NCBI RefSeq assembly: GCF_015223065.1 | Contig: NZ_JADFBY010000003.1 | Location: 248,001-312,000, forward strand | Length of the DNA: 64,000 nucleotides | Source of the DNA: Mucilaginibacter sp. JRF | GTDB lineage: Bacteria > Bacteroidota > Bacteroidia > Sphingobacteriales > Sphingobacteriaceae | Direction: 5' to 3' | Shown: positions 9,263 through 18,902 of the stretch, one piece after another | Layout: each line of letters opens with the position of its first letter | Position numbering within the stretch: position 1 is the stretch's first letter | Translations under genes and position numbers: made by a program | The notes under the pieces: generated by a model | What the model saw: the letters and a program-made list of their open reading frames with translations, nothing else | Told to the model about the DNA's origin: nothing | The model's database searches: none

Positions 9263-9299
9263 ATTACCCCTTAAAATAAATGCACAATCCGTAAATAAC

Positions 9300-9625
9300 C
9301 TTTATTACCGGCATCAGAAATGCCCGGAGCAGTACAAGCCTGCCAAAGCACAAACTTTGACCGGGCAGGGCGTAGCCGGCGAGTTTTTGCTTCTTTTGTC
9401 TGCACAAAAGAAGTTGAGGATAGGTAATGAAGCGATTTTAAGATAGTGCTATTGTTAGGTGGTTGTGCTTTAACTATCGTTAGTCTGCTCTTGGGCGCAG
9501 GGCCCAGTTACTTTACCTTAGATGCAAAGTAACCAAACATCAAGGCAGAAAAAACCTTCCGCCCGCAAGGCCATACTCCCTGGCCCGGTTTTCTGCCAGG
9601 CCGACGCTCTTTTTTGAAAAACGTA
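9300..9625. repeat. Multi-hairpin noncoding intergenic element
   Basis: The 502-bp gap between the AdiC-like gene and purU (9166-9667) holds no convincing gene. It contains a 9-bp perfect stem, CTTCTTTTG with CAAAAGAAG (about 9390-9412), a TACTTT/AAAGTA pair, and long complementary GGCAGAAAA and TTTTCTGCC arms (about 9545-9597). This density of folds looks like an interspersed structured element rather than a leader. Only one copy is present in this window. Confidence 0.5.
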
Positions 9626-9633
9626 ATTATATT

Positions 9634-9669
9634 AAAGTCCTCCCCCCTGGGGAGGATTTAGGAGGGGTT
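9634..9669. repeat. Short interspersed palindromic element, copy 2
   Basis: The reverse complement of this stretch matches bases 4361-4400 over nearly its whole length. A CCTCCCC/GGGGAGG stem is internal. It reaches the purU stop codon. Confidence 0.7.
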
Positions 9670-10498
9670 ACTCTATCACCACCGTTTTATTATTATACAC
9701 AAACACCCTATCATCAAACACCAGTTTCAATGCTTTGGCTAAAACCGATGTTTCTACTTCTTTACCTGCGGTTACCATGTCGGCGGCGGTGTAGCCGTGG
9801 TTAACGGGGATGATCTGCTGAGCGATAATTGGGCCTTCATCCAGTTCGTTGGATACAAAGTGGGCTGTGGCTCCTATCAGTTTAACGCCTCGCTCAAATG
9901 CCTTTTTGTAGGGATTAGCACCCACAAATGCCGGTAGAAACGAGTGGTGTATATTGATGATACGCATCGGTAACAAACTGTTGAACCCGGGCGAAAGTAT
10001 GCGCATGAATTTGGCCAGTACCACGTAATCAGGATCATTCTGCTGAACCAAATCGGTTATCTGCTGCTCGGCCTGTTGCTTGGTTTGGCTCTCGTAGCTT
10101 ACGTGATGAAAGGGTATATCAAACCTGCGGCATACATCGGCTAAAACATCGTGATTACCTATAACGCATTGTACTTTAGCTCCTAATGTGCCAAAGTAAT
10201 TACGCACCAAAATATCGGCCAGGCAATGGTACTCTTTGGTAACCAATACCACTATCTTTTTTTCGGGCTGCGGATTGATCTTGACCAGTGCCTCTGGTGG
10301 TAAAATGGCATATAGCTCCTGCTCCAGTGCTTCGGTATCGCTTGTATTACCATCTATCTCCAAGCGCATAAAAAACAGGTTTTCGGCAACATCAACATAC
10401 TCACCTAACGATATGATGTTGTATTGATGCTTGGCCATCAGGGCCGATATAGAAGCCACCAACCCCACGCGGTCGCGGCATTGTATAACAATAATCAT
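9668..10498 (-). CDS. purU: Formyltetrahydrofolate deformylase
   Basis: 276 aa, normal length. An N-terminal ACT-like domain (CRDRVGLVASISALMAKHQYN) is followed by a formyltransferase fold with the hydrolase signature IINIHHSFLPAFVGANPYKKAF and GATAHFVSNELDEGPII. It splits 10-formyl-tetrahydrofolate to formate and tetrahydrofolate in the cytoplasm, feeding formate to PurT-type purine synthesis and balancing one-carbon pools. It is alone between noncoding stretches, and a repeat element touches its stop codon. Confidence 0.95.
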   Translation of the reverse strand: MIIVIQCRDRVGLVASISALMAKHQYNIISLGEYVDVAENLFFMRLEIDGNTSDTEALEQELYAILPPEALVKINPQPEKKIVVLVTKEYHCLADILVRNYFGTLGAKVQCVIGNHDVLADVCRRFDIPFHHVSYESQTKQQAEQQITDLVQQNDPDYVVLAKFMRILSPGFNSLLPMRIINIHHSFLPAFVGANPYKKAFERGVKLIGATAHFVSNELDEGPIIAQQIIPVNHGYTAADMVTAGKEVETSVLAKALKLVFDDRVFVYNNKTVVIE

Positions 10499-10578
10499 AG
10501 TGAGGTAAAGGTATATATTTCAAGCATTAATAAAAGCTATTCGCCGTTTAGCGTCTGCCTAAAATAAAATATCGCCCT

Positions 10579-10620
10579 AAAAAACGAAAGGCCCTGCAAT
10601 ATATAGTTACAAGGCCTTTC
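10579..10620 (-). terminator. Terminator after dnaK
   Basis: On the minus strand, GAAAGGCC pairs with GGCCTTTC around a loop of about 18 bases and is followed by GTTTTTT. Confidence 0.8.
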
Positions 10621-10636
10621 AAATTATCAAGAATTA

Positions 10637-12547
10637 TTACTTTTTATCGTCTTTTACCTCTTCGTAGTCAACATCAGTTACTGTGTCTGAGTTGTCGGCT
10701 TGTGCACCGGCAGCACCAGCATCAGCACCCGGTTGCTGACCGGCTTCGGCTGTAGCTTTGTACATATCTTCTGAAGCGGCGTTCCATGCGTTGCTCAATT
10801 CTGTTTGGGCAACCTCAATGTCGGCCAGGTTTTTAGAAGCATGCGCGGCTTTCAGTTTAGTAAGGCCTTCTTCGATAGGTGCTTTTTTATCAGCAGGTAT
10901 CTTATCGCCATACTCTTTCAGCTGTTTCTCGGTCGAGAAGATCAAAGCATCGGCACTGTTCAGTTTTTCAACTTCTTCCTTAGCCAATTTATCTGATTCG
11001 GCATTAGCTTCAGCTTCCGCTTTCATCTTTTTGATCTCATCATCAGTTAAGCCTGATGAAGCCTCGATACGAATCTTTTGCTCTTTACCGGTAGCTTTAT
11101 CTTTTGCCGATACGTGTAATATACCGTTAGCGTCAATATCAAAAGTTACTTCAATTTGAGGCACGCCACGAGGTGCTGGTGGAATACCATCCAGGTGGAA
11201 ACGGCCGATAGTGCGGTTTTGCGCGGCCATTGGGCGCTCACCTTGCAAAATGTGTATCTCTACCGATGGCTGGCTATCAGACGCAGTTGAGAAGGTTTCT
11301 GATTTTTTGCTTGGGATAGTAGTATTAGCTTCGATCAGTTTGGTCATTACACCCCCCATGGTTTCAATACCCAATGAAAGCGGAGTAACGTCAAGCAGTA
11401 ATACATCCTTAACCTCACCGGTTAATACACCACCTTGAATAGCAGCGCCGATAGCTACCACCTCATCAGGATTTACACCTTTTGAAGGGGCTTTGCCAAA
11501 GAATGATTGTACCGCTTCCTGAATAGCAGGGATACGGGTTGAACCACCTACCAGGATGATCTCGTCGATATCTGATGTGCTGTAACCGGCATTTTTTAAT
11601 GCTGTACGGCAAGGCTCAATAGTACGTTTTACCAGGCTATCAACCAATTGCTCAAATTTAGCACGGCTTAATGTTTTAACCAGGTGCTTAGGCATACCGT
11701 CAACAGCGGTAATGTATGGCAGGTTGATCTCGGTTTGAGTAGTGCTTGAAAGCTCAATTTTAGCTTTCTCAGCAGCTTCTTTTAAGCGTTGTAAGGCCAT
11801 AGGGTCTTTACGCAGGTCAATGCCTTCGTCGCTCTTGAATTCGTCGGCCAACCAGTCAATAATAGCCTGGTCAAAGTCATCACCACCAAGGTGAGTATCA
11901 CCATCGGTTGATTTTACTTCGAATACACCGTCACCCAATTCAAGTACTGATACGTCATGCGTACCGCCACCGCAGTCAAATACCACGATCTTCATATCCT
12001 TGTGTGCTTTGTCCAAACCGTAAGCAAGGGCAGCAGCAGTAGGCTCGTTAATGATACGGCGTACTTTTAAGCCTGCAATTTCACCGGCCTCTTTAGTAGC
12101 CTGGCGTTGTGCATCGTTAAAGTAAGCAGGTACGGTAATAACCGCTTCGCTCACTTCAGTACCTAAGAAATCTTCGGCGGTTTTCTTCATTTTTTGAAGT
12201 ATCATGGCCGAAATTTCCTGCGGAGTATAGTTGCGGTCGTCAATAGCAACACGCGGGGTGTTACCTTCGCTAACCACGTTATATGGAACGCGCTCTTTCT
12301 CTTTGCTTACTTCAGCAAATTGGTTACCCATAAAGCGCTTTATAGAATAGATTGTTTTGCGGGGATTGGTGATCGCCTGGCGCTTTGCCGGGTCACCCAC
12401 TTTACGTTCGCCGTTGTCAACAAAAGCAACTACCGATGGCGTAGTGCGCTTACCCTCGCTGTTGGCAATAACCACAGGCTCGTTACCCTCCATTACAGCC
12501 ACGCATGAGTTTGTTGTCCCTAAGTCGATTCCGATAATTTTAGACAT
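10637..12547 (-). CDS. dnaK: Chaperone DnaK (Hsp70)
   Basis: 636 aa, the usual length. The nucleotide-binding domain begins [16 protein letters not shown] and contains [16 protein letters not shown] and [12 protein letters not shown]. The substrate-binding domain follows with the helical lid, and the tail is alanine/glycine-rich, ending [12 protein letters not shown]. It is the ATP-driven cytoplasmic chaperone that works with DnaJ and GrpE, neither of which is nearby. It appears monocistronic, with its own terminator. The 252-bp upstream gap has no perfect housekeeping promoter, but a TGGCAC-type element is present about 50 bases before the ATG. Confidence 0.98.
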   Translation of the reverse strand: MSKIIGIDLGTTNSCVAVMEGNEPVVIANSEGKRTTPSVVAFVDNGERKVGDPAKRQAITNPRKTIYSIKRFMGNQFAEVSKEKERVPYNVVSEGNTPRVAIDDRNYTPQEISAMILQKMKKTAEDFLGTEVSEAVITVPAYFNDAQRQATKEAGEIAGLKVRRIINEPTAAALAYGLDKAHKDMKIVVFDCGGGTHDVSVLELGDGVFEVKSTDGDTHLGGDDFDQAIIDWLADEFKSDEGIDLRKDPMALQRLKEAAEKAKIELSSTTQTEINLPYITAVDGMPKHLVKTLSRAKFEQLVDSLVKRTIEPCRTALKNAGYSTSDIDEIILVGGSTRIPAIQEAVQSFFGKAPSKGVNPDEVVAIGAAIQGGVLTGEVKDVLLLDVTPLSLGIETMGGVMTKLIEANTTIPSKKSETFSTASDSQPSVEIHILQGERPMAAQNRTIGRFHLDGIPPAPRGVPQIEVTFDIDANGILHVSAKDKATGKEQKIRIEASSGLTDDEIKKMKAEAEANAESDKLAKEEVEKLNSADALIFSTEKQLKEYGDKIPADKKAPIEEGLTKLKAAHASKNLADIEVAQTELSNAWNAASEDMYKATAEAGQQPGADAGAAGAQADNSDTVTDVDYEEVKDDKK

Positions 12548-12598
12548 ATTGTATGATTGTTATTTCTGTTTGTTAATATTAATTACCCACAGCTATTT

Positions 12599-12614
12599 AT
12601 CAATGCGTGTGCCA
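12599..12614 (-). promoter_or_regulatory. Possible sigma-54-like -24/-12 element upstream of dnaK
   Basis: On the minus strand the bases read TGGCACACGCATTGAT. The -24 half is a full match to the sigma-54 consensus TGGCAC. The -12 half has TTGA instead of TTGC. Spacing is correct, but the missing -12 C makes this weak. Confidence 0.3.
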
Positions 12615-12741
12615 AATGGCAAATGGCAGTAAAGCGTCAGTTCAGTAGTATTTGATGGATATATTTCGTCAGCAAAAGAAGACAAATTGGTGACAGGATG
12701 GCAGAATTGATGCCACTATGAAACGACATTTTATACAAACC

Positions 12742-12777
12742 AAAAACGCCCGACTGAAAAATCAGCCGGGCGTTTTT
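12742..12777 (-). terminator. Terminator of the ribosomal operon after rplQ
   Basis: AAAAACGCCCG pairs with CGGGCGTTTTT, with an inner CTGA/TCAG stem. It is A/T-flanked on both sides, so it can act on either strand. It ends the long leftward ribosomal run. Confidence 0.9.
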
Positions 12778-12799
12778 ACCTTTTAAATTCTGTTATGAA

Positions 12800-13363
12800 T
12801 TATTCGCCTTTTTCAGCGTTTTCTTCTTTCTCAGGAGTTGCAGGTGCTTCAGTGGCCGGAGTTTCCTCAACAGTAACTTCAGCTTTTGGAGTTTCTTCAA
12901 CTACTACAGCTTCTTCAGCTACAGCGGCAGTTTTTGCTTTGCCTGAACCACCACGACGACGTGTTGATTTTTTAGCGGCAGGAGCAGCAGCAGCACCGTA
13001 AACTGTGTTGTAATCAACCAGCTCGATAATTGCTACCTCAGCGTTATCACCTAAACGGTTTTCCATTTTGATGATACGAGTGTAACCACCCGGACGGTCA
13101 GCTACTTTTGAAGCTACATCACGGAACAATTCAGTAACCGCGTCTTTGCTTTTAAGGTAAGCGAAAACTGTACGACGTGAGTGCGTAGTATCGCTTTTTG
13201 ATTTGGTGATCAAAGGCTCAACGTAAATACGCAGTGCTTTTGCTTTAGCCAATGTAGTTGTGATGCGCTTATGCAGGATAAGCGACGAGGCCATGTTGCT
13301 CATCATCGCTTTGCGATGACTGTCGGTGCGGCCTAAGTGATTAACTTTTTTACCGTGTCTCAT
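12800..13363 (-). CDS. rplQ: 50S ribosomal protein L17 with acidic C-terminal tail
   Basis: 187 aa. The first 117 or so residues are standard L17 ([38 protein letters not shown]). The remainder is a lysine/arginine patch ([12 protein letters not shown]) followed by about 45 residues rich in alanine, glutamate, threonine and proline. L17 lines the peptide exit tunnel region of the large subunit. Tails of this kind are common in Bacteroidota L17 and are probably disordered. It is the last gene of the operon; a dyad-containing gap separates it from rpoA. Confidence 0.97.
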   Translation of the reverse strand: MRHGKKVNHLGRTDSHRKAMMSNMASSLILHKRITTTLAKAKALRIYVEPLITKSKSDTTHSRRTVFAYLKSKDAVTELFRDVASKVADRPGGYTRIIKMENRLGDNAEVAIIELVDYNTVYGAAAAPAAKKSTRRRGGSGKAKTAAVAEEAVVVEETPKAEVTVEETPATEAPATPEKEENAEKGE

Positions 13364-13440
13364 TTTGTTGTTTGTTGTGGCACGTGCATACCGTTGGGCG
13401 GCGTGTTATCGTCAAGCCCTCGGAATTATGCCTATTGTTT

Positions 13441-13571
13441 GATTTGAGATATTAGATGTGAGATTTGAGATAAACTCGCCGCTACAATCCAACAGCCCGT
13501 TGTTAATTATTAAAATGTTAGATATAAAAACCGAGAAAAATCTCACATCTCATATCTAACATCTCTTATCT
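13441..13571. repeat. Imperfect dyad in the rpoA-rplQ gap
   Basis: The left arm (13441-13472) is made of GAGAT and TTAGAT words. It pairs with the right arm (about 13539-13571) at roughly 27 of 33 positions. The arms are about 65 bases apart. The wording is shared with the dyads at 14611 and 15837. Confidence 0.65.
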
Positions 13572-13576
13572 GAATT

Positions 13577-14569
13577 TTATTCTTCGTCCAGCTTGTATTT
13601 AGCCAGGTTCATGCCGAAAGAAAGACCTTTTGATTTAACCAGGTCCTGAATTTCAGTTAATGATTTTTTACCGAAGTTACGGAACTTAAGCATATCAGCC
13701 ACATCGTATGATACCAGATCAGCCAGGCTGCGGATGTCAGCAGCTTTTAAGCAGTTCAAGGCACGTACTGACAGGTCAAGATCAACCAGCTCGGTTTTAA
13801 GGATCTTGCGCATGTGCAGAATTTCCTCGTCAACCTCTTTGGTTTCTTCTTTAGCCTGAGCCTCCAGCATCATGTTCTCGTCAGAGAATAGCATGAAGTG
13901 TTGGATTAATATCTTAGCAGCTTCTTTAAGCGCGTCTTCCGGGTGTATAGAACCGTCAGTAGCAATGTCAAGAACCAGTTTCTCGTAGTCGGTTTTTTGC
14001 TCAACACGGTAGTTCTCAATAGTGTACTTAACGTTTTTTATCGGAGTGTAGATTGAATCGATAGCGATAACACCTACGTTAGCATCCGGGTTTTTGTTCT
14101 CTTCGCTTGGTATGTAACCACGGCCTTTACCTACGGTCAGTTCCACTTCAAGTGTTACTGATGAATCCATATTGGCTAAAACCAGGTCAGGATTAAGTAC
14201 GGTAAAGTTGTTTGAGAATTTAGTGATATCGCCAGCCTTAAAGCTATCCTGACCGTTTATGATCACAAATATTTTTTCGCTGTCGCCAGATTCGCCGGTT
14301 TTCTTGAACCTTACTTGTTTCAGGTTAAGGATGATCTCGGTTACATCTTCAACAACTCCTTTTATGGTTGAAAATTCATGCGTAACTCCTGAAAAACGAA
14401 CAGAAGTGATAGCAAAACCTTCTAACGATGAAAGTAATATACGACGCAGAGCATTACCTATGGTTACACCGAAACCTGGTTCTAAGGGACGGAATTCGAA
14501 CGTACCTTCAAAATCAGTCGATTTTTGCATGATAACCTTGTCCGGTTTCTGAAATGCTAAAATTGCCAT
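13577..14569 (-). CDS. rpoA: RNA polymerase alpha subunit
   Basis: 330 aa. The N-terminal assembly domain is recognisable ([26 protein letters not shown]), as is the C-terminal domain ([32 protein letters not shown]). The first domain nucleates the polymerase core; the second contacts UP elements and activators. It sits between rpsD and rplQ as in the alpha operon of most bacteria. Both flanking gaps carry inverted repeats that could tune alpha relative to the ribosomal proteins; that is an inference. Confidence 0.99.
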   Translation of the reverse strand: MAILAFQKPDKVIMQKSTDFEGTFEFRPLEPGFGVTIGNALRRILLSSLEGFAITSVRFSGVTHEFSTIKGVVEDVTEIILNLKQVRFKKTGESGDSEKIFVIINGQDSFKAGDITKFSNNFTVLNPDLVLANMDSSVTLEVELTVGKGRGYIPSEENKNPDANVGVIAIDSIYTPIKNVKYTIENYRVEQKTDYEKLVLDIATDGSIHPEDALKEAAKILIQHFMLFSDENMMLEAQAKEETKEVDEEILHMRKILKTELVDLDLSVRALNCLKAADIRSLADLVSYDVADMLKFRNFGKKSLTEIQDLVKSKGLSFGMNLAKYKLDEE

Positions 14570-14610
14570 TTATATCCTTTTTTTAGTTTCTAATTGTATT
14601 TAAACAGACG

Positions 14611-14674
14611 TGAGATATACAGTATGAGATATGAGTAATTAATTAAAAACCCATATCTCATACTATATATCTCA
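14611..14674. repeat. Dyad in the rpsD-rpoA gap
   Basis: The arm at 14611-14633 (TGAGATATA, AGTATGAGATATG) pairs with 14652-14674 at 22 of 23 positions around an 18-base loop. It ends 11 bases before the rpsD stop. Confidence 0.8.
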
Positions 14675-14685
14675 AATCCTATATC

Positions 14686-15294
14686 TTATTTAGAGTATAA
14701 CTCGACGATCAAATTCTCTTTGATGTTCTCAGGAATTTCATCGCGGTTTGGATAGTTAAGGAACTTACCAACTAATTCGTTAGCATCCCACTCTAACCAG
14801 CTATATTTATTGATCTTGCGACCGGCAACTGAATTGCTGATCGCCTCAAGAGATTTTGATTTTTCACGTACGGCAACAATATCACCTGCTTTTAATGAGT
14901 ATGAAGCGATGTTCACAACTTCACCGTTAACAGTAATGTGTTTGTGGCCTACTAACTGGCGTGCAGCTGAACGTGTAGGCGCGATACCTAAACGGTATAC
15001 AGCGTTATCTAAACGTGCTTCCAGGAATTTCAACAGGTTTTCACCAGTGATACCATCTTTAGCTGAAGCGCGGTGGAAAAGGTTTTCGAACTGACGCTCT
15101 AATACACCGTAAGTGTATTTTACCTTTTGTTTCTCTTGCAACTGAGTTGAATACTCAGATTGTTTTCCTCTTCTTTTTGAGGCACCGTGCATGCCTGGAG
15201 GATAGTTCTTTCTTTCTAACGCTTTATCCGGACCGAAGATCGGCTCACGGAAACGGCGTGCAATTTTGGATTTTGGTCCTGTGTACCTTGCCAT
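14686..15294 (-). CDS. rpsD: 30S ribosomal protein S4
   Basis: 202 aa. The N-terminal region ([21 protein letters not shown]) lacks the zinc-binding cysteines found in some S4 proteins, so this is the zinc-free form. The S4 RNA-binding domain follows ([32 protein letters not shown]). S4 starts assembly of the 16S 5' domain and in Escherichia coli represses the alpha operon; whether that feedback holds here is unknown. Downstream comes rpoA across a dyad. Confidence 0.98.
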   Translation of the reverse strand: MARYTGPKSKIARRFREPIFGPDKALERKNYPPGMHGASKRRGKQSEYSTQLQEKQKVKYTYGVLERQFENLFHRASAKDGITGENLLKFLEARLDNAVYRLGIAPTRSAARQLVGHKHITVNGEVVNIASYSLKAGDIVAVREKSKSLEAISNSVAGRKINKYSWLEWDANELVGKFLNYPNRDEIPENIKENLIVELYSK

Positions 15295-15360
15295 TGTGTG
15301 TTGTTTTAAAGTATCATGCAGCCTGAAGCTGCTGAATCTTAGCTTTAAAAATTGTGTTAA

Positions 15361-15750
15361 TTAAACTCTTCTTCTTTTTGAAGGACGACAACCGTTGTGC
15401 GGAAGCGGGGTAATATCTTTTATTGTGGTTACTTCGATACCTGTAGTTTGCAGGGTACGGATAGCTGATTCACGACCAGAACCCGGGCCTTTTACAAATA
15501 CTTCTACCTTACGTAAACCTAAGTCGTAAGCAACTTTACCGCAATCGGCAGCAGCTTGTGACGCAGCGTATGGAGTGTTCTTTTTTGAACCTTTGAAACC
15601 CATTTTACCAGCTGATGACCATGATACAGCCTGACCATTTTTGTTGGTAAGGGTGATGATAATGTTGTTGAAAGTTGCATTGATATGCGCCTCGCCAACC
15701 GGCTCAACAACTACAATACGCTTTTTGGTTACTTTTTTGCCTTTAGCCAT
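15361..15750 (-). CDS. rpsK: 30S ribosomal protein S11
   Basis: 129 aa, with the family core [35 protein letters not shown] and a basic C-terminus [17 protein letters not shown]11 sits on the platform of the small subunit next to the mRNA exit, near the anti-Shine-Dalgarno helix. Order rpsM-rpsK-rpsD-rpoA-rplQ is the classic alpha operon. Confidence 0.98.
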   Translation of the reverse strand: MAKGKKVTKKRIVVVEPVGEAHINATFNNIIITLTNKNGQAVSWSSAGKMGFKGSKKNTPYAASQAAADCGKVAYDLGLRKVEVFVKGPGSGRESAIRTLQTTGIEVTTIKDITPLPHNGCRPSKRRRV

Positions 15751-15836
15751 TTTATTTTTAAGTTTTTAGATATGAACTTTGAGATGTGAAGCTCACTGCC
15801 TCATTTCAAATAATTCCTACCCTATTCTTTAATCCA

Positions 15837-15878
15837 TTAGATGTGCATGTGTGAGAAACTCACATCCCTCACATCTAA
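15837..15878. repeat. Hairpin in the rpsM-rpsK gap
   Basis: TTAGATGTG and GTGTGAG pair with CTCACAT and CACATCTAA across a three-base loop, with internal mismatches. It shares its words with the dyads around rpoA. Confidence 0.65.
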
Positions 15879-15895
15879 CATCTTAATTCTGTTTA

Positions 15896-16273
15896 TTACT
15901 TAGTAGCTTTTTTCTTGTTAGCAACTGTCTTACGTTTACCTTTACGGGTACGTGAGTTGTTTTTAGTACGCTGACCACGCAGAGGTAAACCTTTACGGTG
16001 ACGGGTACCACGGTAACAACCAATATCCATTAAACGTTTGATGTTAAGTTGTACTTCTGAACGAAGCGCACCTTCAACCTTAACCTGGTCATTGATGATA
16101 CCACGGATAGCGGCTAACTGATCGTCAGTCCAATCCTGTACTTTAATGTTTACGTCGATACCTGCTTGATCCAAGATATCCTGAGCGGTTGAACGGCCGA
16201 TACCATAAATGTAGGTAAGACCGATAACGCCTCTTTTGTTTTTTGGTAAATCAATACCTGAAATCCTTGCCAT
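15896..16273 (-). CDS. rpsM: 30S ribosomal protein S13
   Basis: 125 aa. It begins [26 protein letters not shown] and ends in the basic tail [20 protein letters not shown]13 sits in the head of the small subunit and bridges to L5. A purine run, AAAAGGAAAA, lies about 11 bases before the ATG and could act as a weak Shine-Dalgarno. It is the first classic alpha-operon gene after rpmJ. Confidence 0.98.
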   Translation of the reverse strand: MARISGIDLPKNKRGVIGLTYIYGIGRSTAQDILDQAGIDVNIKVQDWTDDQLAAIRGIINDQVKVEGALRSEVQLNIKRLMDIGCYRGTRHRKGLPLRGQRTKNNSRTRKGKRKTVANKKKATK

Positions 16274-16348
16274 ATTTGTAGTTTTCCTTTTTACACAACA
16301 ACCGACCGGCGGCTACCGATGTGCAATTGTTGCCAATTTCTTTTTTTA

Positions 16349-16465
16349 TTAACCTTGACGTTGTTTGAACTTAGGGTTCTTTTTGTTGATAACGTAAAGT
16401 TTACCGTTGCGGCGGATGATTTTGCAATCAGCACTACGCTTTTTAATTGATGCTCTAACCTTCAT
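16349..16465 (-). CDS. rpmJ: 50S ribosomal protein L36
   Basis: 38 aa, read directly on the minus strand: it starts [20 protein letters not shown] and ends [11 protein letters not shown]. The single conserved cysteine in [10 protein letters not shown] is kept, but the usual C-x2-C and the histidine near the C-terminus are not ([10 protein letters not shown]), so this looks like the zinc-free L36 type. It lies 7 bases after infA and before rpsM, the standard place. Confidence 0.95.
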   Translation of the reverse strand: MKVRASIKKRSADCKIIRRNGKLYVINKKNPKFKQRQG

Positions 16466-16472
16466 CGCTTTA

Positions 16473-16691
16473 TTATTTATATCTGTAAGTGATCCTACCT
16501 TTTGTCAAATCGTATGGGCTCATCTCCAGCTTCACCCTGTCGCCAGGAAGAATCTTGATGTAGTGCATACGCATTTTGCCTGATATATGCGCTATAATCT
16601 CGTGACCGTTCTCCAATTCAACCCTGAACATCGCGTTTGACAATGCTTCTTTTATTGTGCCGTCCTGCTCGATCGACGATTGTTTAGCCAT
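16473..16691 (-). CDS. infA: Translation initiation factor IF-1
   Basis: 72 aa, exact family length. The OB fold is clear: [57 protein letters not shown]. It binds the A site of the small subunit during initiation. It follows map after a 63-base gap that contains a CCCGC/GCGGG hairpin and, on the minus strand, a TAATTTTG sequence at 16736-16743 that resembles a -7 promoter box, so an internal promoter is possible. Confidence 0.98.
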   Translation of the reverse strand: MAKQSSIEQDGTIKEALSNAMFRVELENGHEIIAHISGKMRMHYIKILPGDRVKLEMSPYDLTKGRITYRYK

Positions 16692-16754
16692 ACTTTATTG
16701 ATTTCTACTTAATTACCCGCCCTAAAAGCGGGACGCAAAATTAATAAATTTTTT

Positions 16755-17546
16755 TTAATTATTATTTTTTTCTTTCAAAACATTATCAATATATGAAAAT
16801 GTTGAAAGTACATCGGCTTTGCCCTTCTTTACAGCCACCGTATGCTCGTAATGTGCTGATGCTTTACCATCTACTGTTGATACCGTCCAGCCATCATCCC
16901 AAAACTTGATACCTGCACGGCCGGCGTTTATCATGGGTTCAATAGCTATCACCATACCTTCTTCCAGTTTGATGCCTGAGCCTCGTTTACCATAGTTAGG
17001 CACTTCAGGCTTTTCGTGCAGCTCAAGGCCAACACCATGCCCTACCAATTCCTTTACTACGCCAAACTTGTGGTTTTCGGCATGCTCCTGTACAGCATAG
17101 GCAATATCACCAATACGCATACCGGTAACGGCTTTTTCAATACCTCTGTCTAAACACTCACGCGTTACACGCATTAGTGTTTTAGTGGTTTCATCAACCT
17201 CACCTATAGCGAAGGTAAAGGCCGAGTCGCCATAGTATTTATTCAGGATCACACCACAATCAACCGATACCAGATCGCCCTCAACCAACACATGCTTACT
17301 CGGAAAGCCATGCACAACCTGATCGTTCAGTGAAATGCAAAGCGAATAAGGGAAACCGTGAAAGTTAAGAAAGGCGGGGATACCGCCGTTATCTCTGATA
17401 TAAGTTTCAGCGAGGTTGTTAAGCTCAAGCGTTGTAACACCGGGCCCAATCACCTTTGCCACTTCGGCAAGGGTTTTTGAAACCATTTGTGCACTGGCGC
17501 GAATAAGCTCTATCTCCTCGGCAGATTTGTAGTGGATCTTAGGCAT
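16755..17546 (-). CDS. map: Methionine aminopeptidase, type I
   Basis: 263 aa. Metal ligands and active-site motifs are in order: NDQVVHGFPS, SVDCGVILNKYYGDSAFTF, VGHGVGLELHEKPEVPNYG, EGMVIAIEPMI and SAHYEHTVAV. It removes the initiator methionine from nascent proteins in the cytoplasm. It starts only six bases after the secY stop and takes the place held by adk-map or map alone in other spc operons. Confidence 0.97.
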   Translation of the reverse strand: MPKIHYKSAEEIELIRASAQMVSKTLAEVAKVIGPGVTTLELNNLAETYIRDNGGIPAFLNFHGFPYSLCISLNDQVVHGFPSKHVLVEGDLVSVDCGVILNKYYGDSAFTFAIGEVDETTKTLMRVTRECLDRGIEKAVTGMRIGDIAYAVQEHAENHKFGVVKELVGHGVGLELHEKPEVPNYGKRGSGIKLEEGMVIAIEPMINAGRAGIKFWDDGWTVSTVDGKASAHYEHTVAVKKGKADVLSTFSYIDNVLKEKNNN

Positions 17547-17552
17547 CAGTAA

Positions 17553-18896
17553 TTAAATAGCCGGAGGTACAGTGCCCGGTGCGGCAGGTACTGCCGAACG
17601 GCCTTTTATACGTCCTGTTTTCATCAGGCCATCGTAATGGCGCATTAGTAAATGGCTTTCTACTTGTTGCAGGGTATCTAACACAACACCTACTAAGATG
17701 ATAAGCGATGTACCGCCAAAGAAACGGGCGAACAAGCTGTTCACACCTACACTGCTTGCCAGCGCCGGTATAATAGCTATAATAGCCAGGAATACCGAAC
17801 CCGGAAGGGTGATCTTTGAAATTACATCATCAATATAATCGGCCGTGGTTTTACCAGGTTTAACACCCGGTACAAAGCCTCCGTTCTTCTTCATATCATC
17901 AGCCATCTGGTTAGGATTAACCGTGATAGCCGTGTAGAAGTAAGTGAACAGGATGATCAGTACCGCGAACAATATATTGTGCGACCATGAGTTGTAGTTA
18001 GCTAATGACATTAAAACGCCATTAGTTGCTGTGCTCGGGAAAAACTGCGGGATGGTTGCAGGTATGAACATCAACGCCTGAGCGAAGATGATAGGCATTA
18101 CACCGGCAGCATTCACCTTTAACGGGATGTACTGGCGCACGCCACCATATTGTTTATTACCAACAATACGTTTAGCGTACTGTACCGCAATTTTACGTGT
18201 ACCCTGCACGATCAGGATAGTGAACATCACCACCAGGATCAATGCAACGATCTCGATAATGAAGGTTACCAAACCACCTGCACCTGTAGTACGAGAATTA
18301 AACTCTGTACCAAAAGCACCCGGCAATTGAGCGATAATACCCACCATGATGATCAATGATATACCATTACCAATACCTTTATCGGTAATTTTTTCACCAA
18401 GCCACATCACAAACAAGGTACCTGCGGTTAATACGAATACGCTGATCAGCGTGAAGTAAGGCTCATCTAAAAGCTTTGCTTCCTGGTTGATCTGCGATTT
18501 TACGTAACCGATAGCCTGCAACGCTGTAATAGCGATGGTCAGGTAACGGGTCCACTGGTTGATCTTGTTGCGGCCGCTTTCGCCTTCTTTTTGCATTTTG
18601 GCAAAATACGGTACCGCTATACCCAACAATTGCACCACGATAGAGGCCGAAATGTACGGCATCACACCCAGTGCAAAAATAGAAGAGCGGGAGAACGAGC
18701 CTCCCGCAAACATATTCAATAAGCCTAACAAACCTTCTTTAGCGGTTTCGTTGCTGATAGCAGCAGCGTCAACACCCGGAAGGATGATAAAAGAACCTAC
18801 ACGGTATATCAAAAGAAATAAGAGCGTGTTTATAATACGCACTCTTAGATCTTCTATTTTCCAGATATTGGAAAGTGTGGTGAATAATTTCTTCAT
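17553..18896 (-). CDS. secY: Protein translocase subunit SecY
   Basis: 447 aa with ten predicted membrane helices. Typical segments are RVGSFIILPGVDAAAI, FALGVMPYISASIVVQLL, KITDKGIGNGISLIIM and PNQMADDMKKNGGFVPGVKPGK. SecY forms the channel of the Sec export machine in the inner membrane. It follows rplO by six bases, as in most spc operons. Confidence 0.99.
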   Translation of the reverse strand: MKKLFTTLSNIWKIEDLRVRIINTLLFLLIYRVGSFIILPGVDAAAISNETAKEGLLGLLNMFAGGSFSRSSIFALGVMPYISASIVVQLLGIAVPYFAKMQKEGESGRNKINQWTRYLTIAITALQAIGYVKSQINQEAKLLDEPYFTLISVFVLTAGTLFVMWLGEKITDKGIGNGISLIIMVGIIAQLPGAFGTEFNSRTTGAGGLVTFIIEIVALILVVMFTILIVQGTRKIAVQYAKRIVGNKQYGGVRQYIPLKVNAAGVMPIIFAQALMFIPATIPQFFPSTATNGVLMSLANYNSWSHNILFAVLIILFTYFYTAITVNPNQMADDMKKNGGFVPGVKPGKTTADYIDDVISKITLPGSVFLAIIAIIPALASSVGVNSLFARFFGGTSLIILVGVVLDTLQQVESHLLMRHYDGLMKTGRIKGRSAVPAAPGTVPPAI

Positions 18897-18902
18897 TGAA
18901 AT

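Noticed and set aside
9222-9446. A 74-codon open frame in the gap before purU
   Set aside because: It crosses palindromic elements, has no family resemblance, and its composition follows the repeat words.
13441-15878. CRISPR-like array from repeated GAGAT/TTAGAT words
   Set aside because: The units are dyads of uneven length separated by whole genes, without regular spacers or cas genes.
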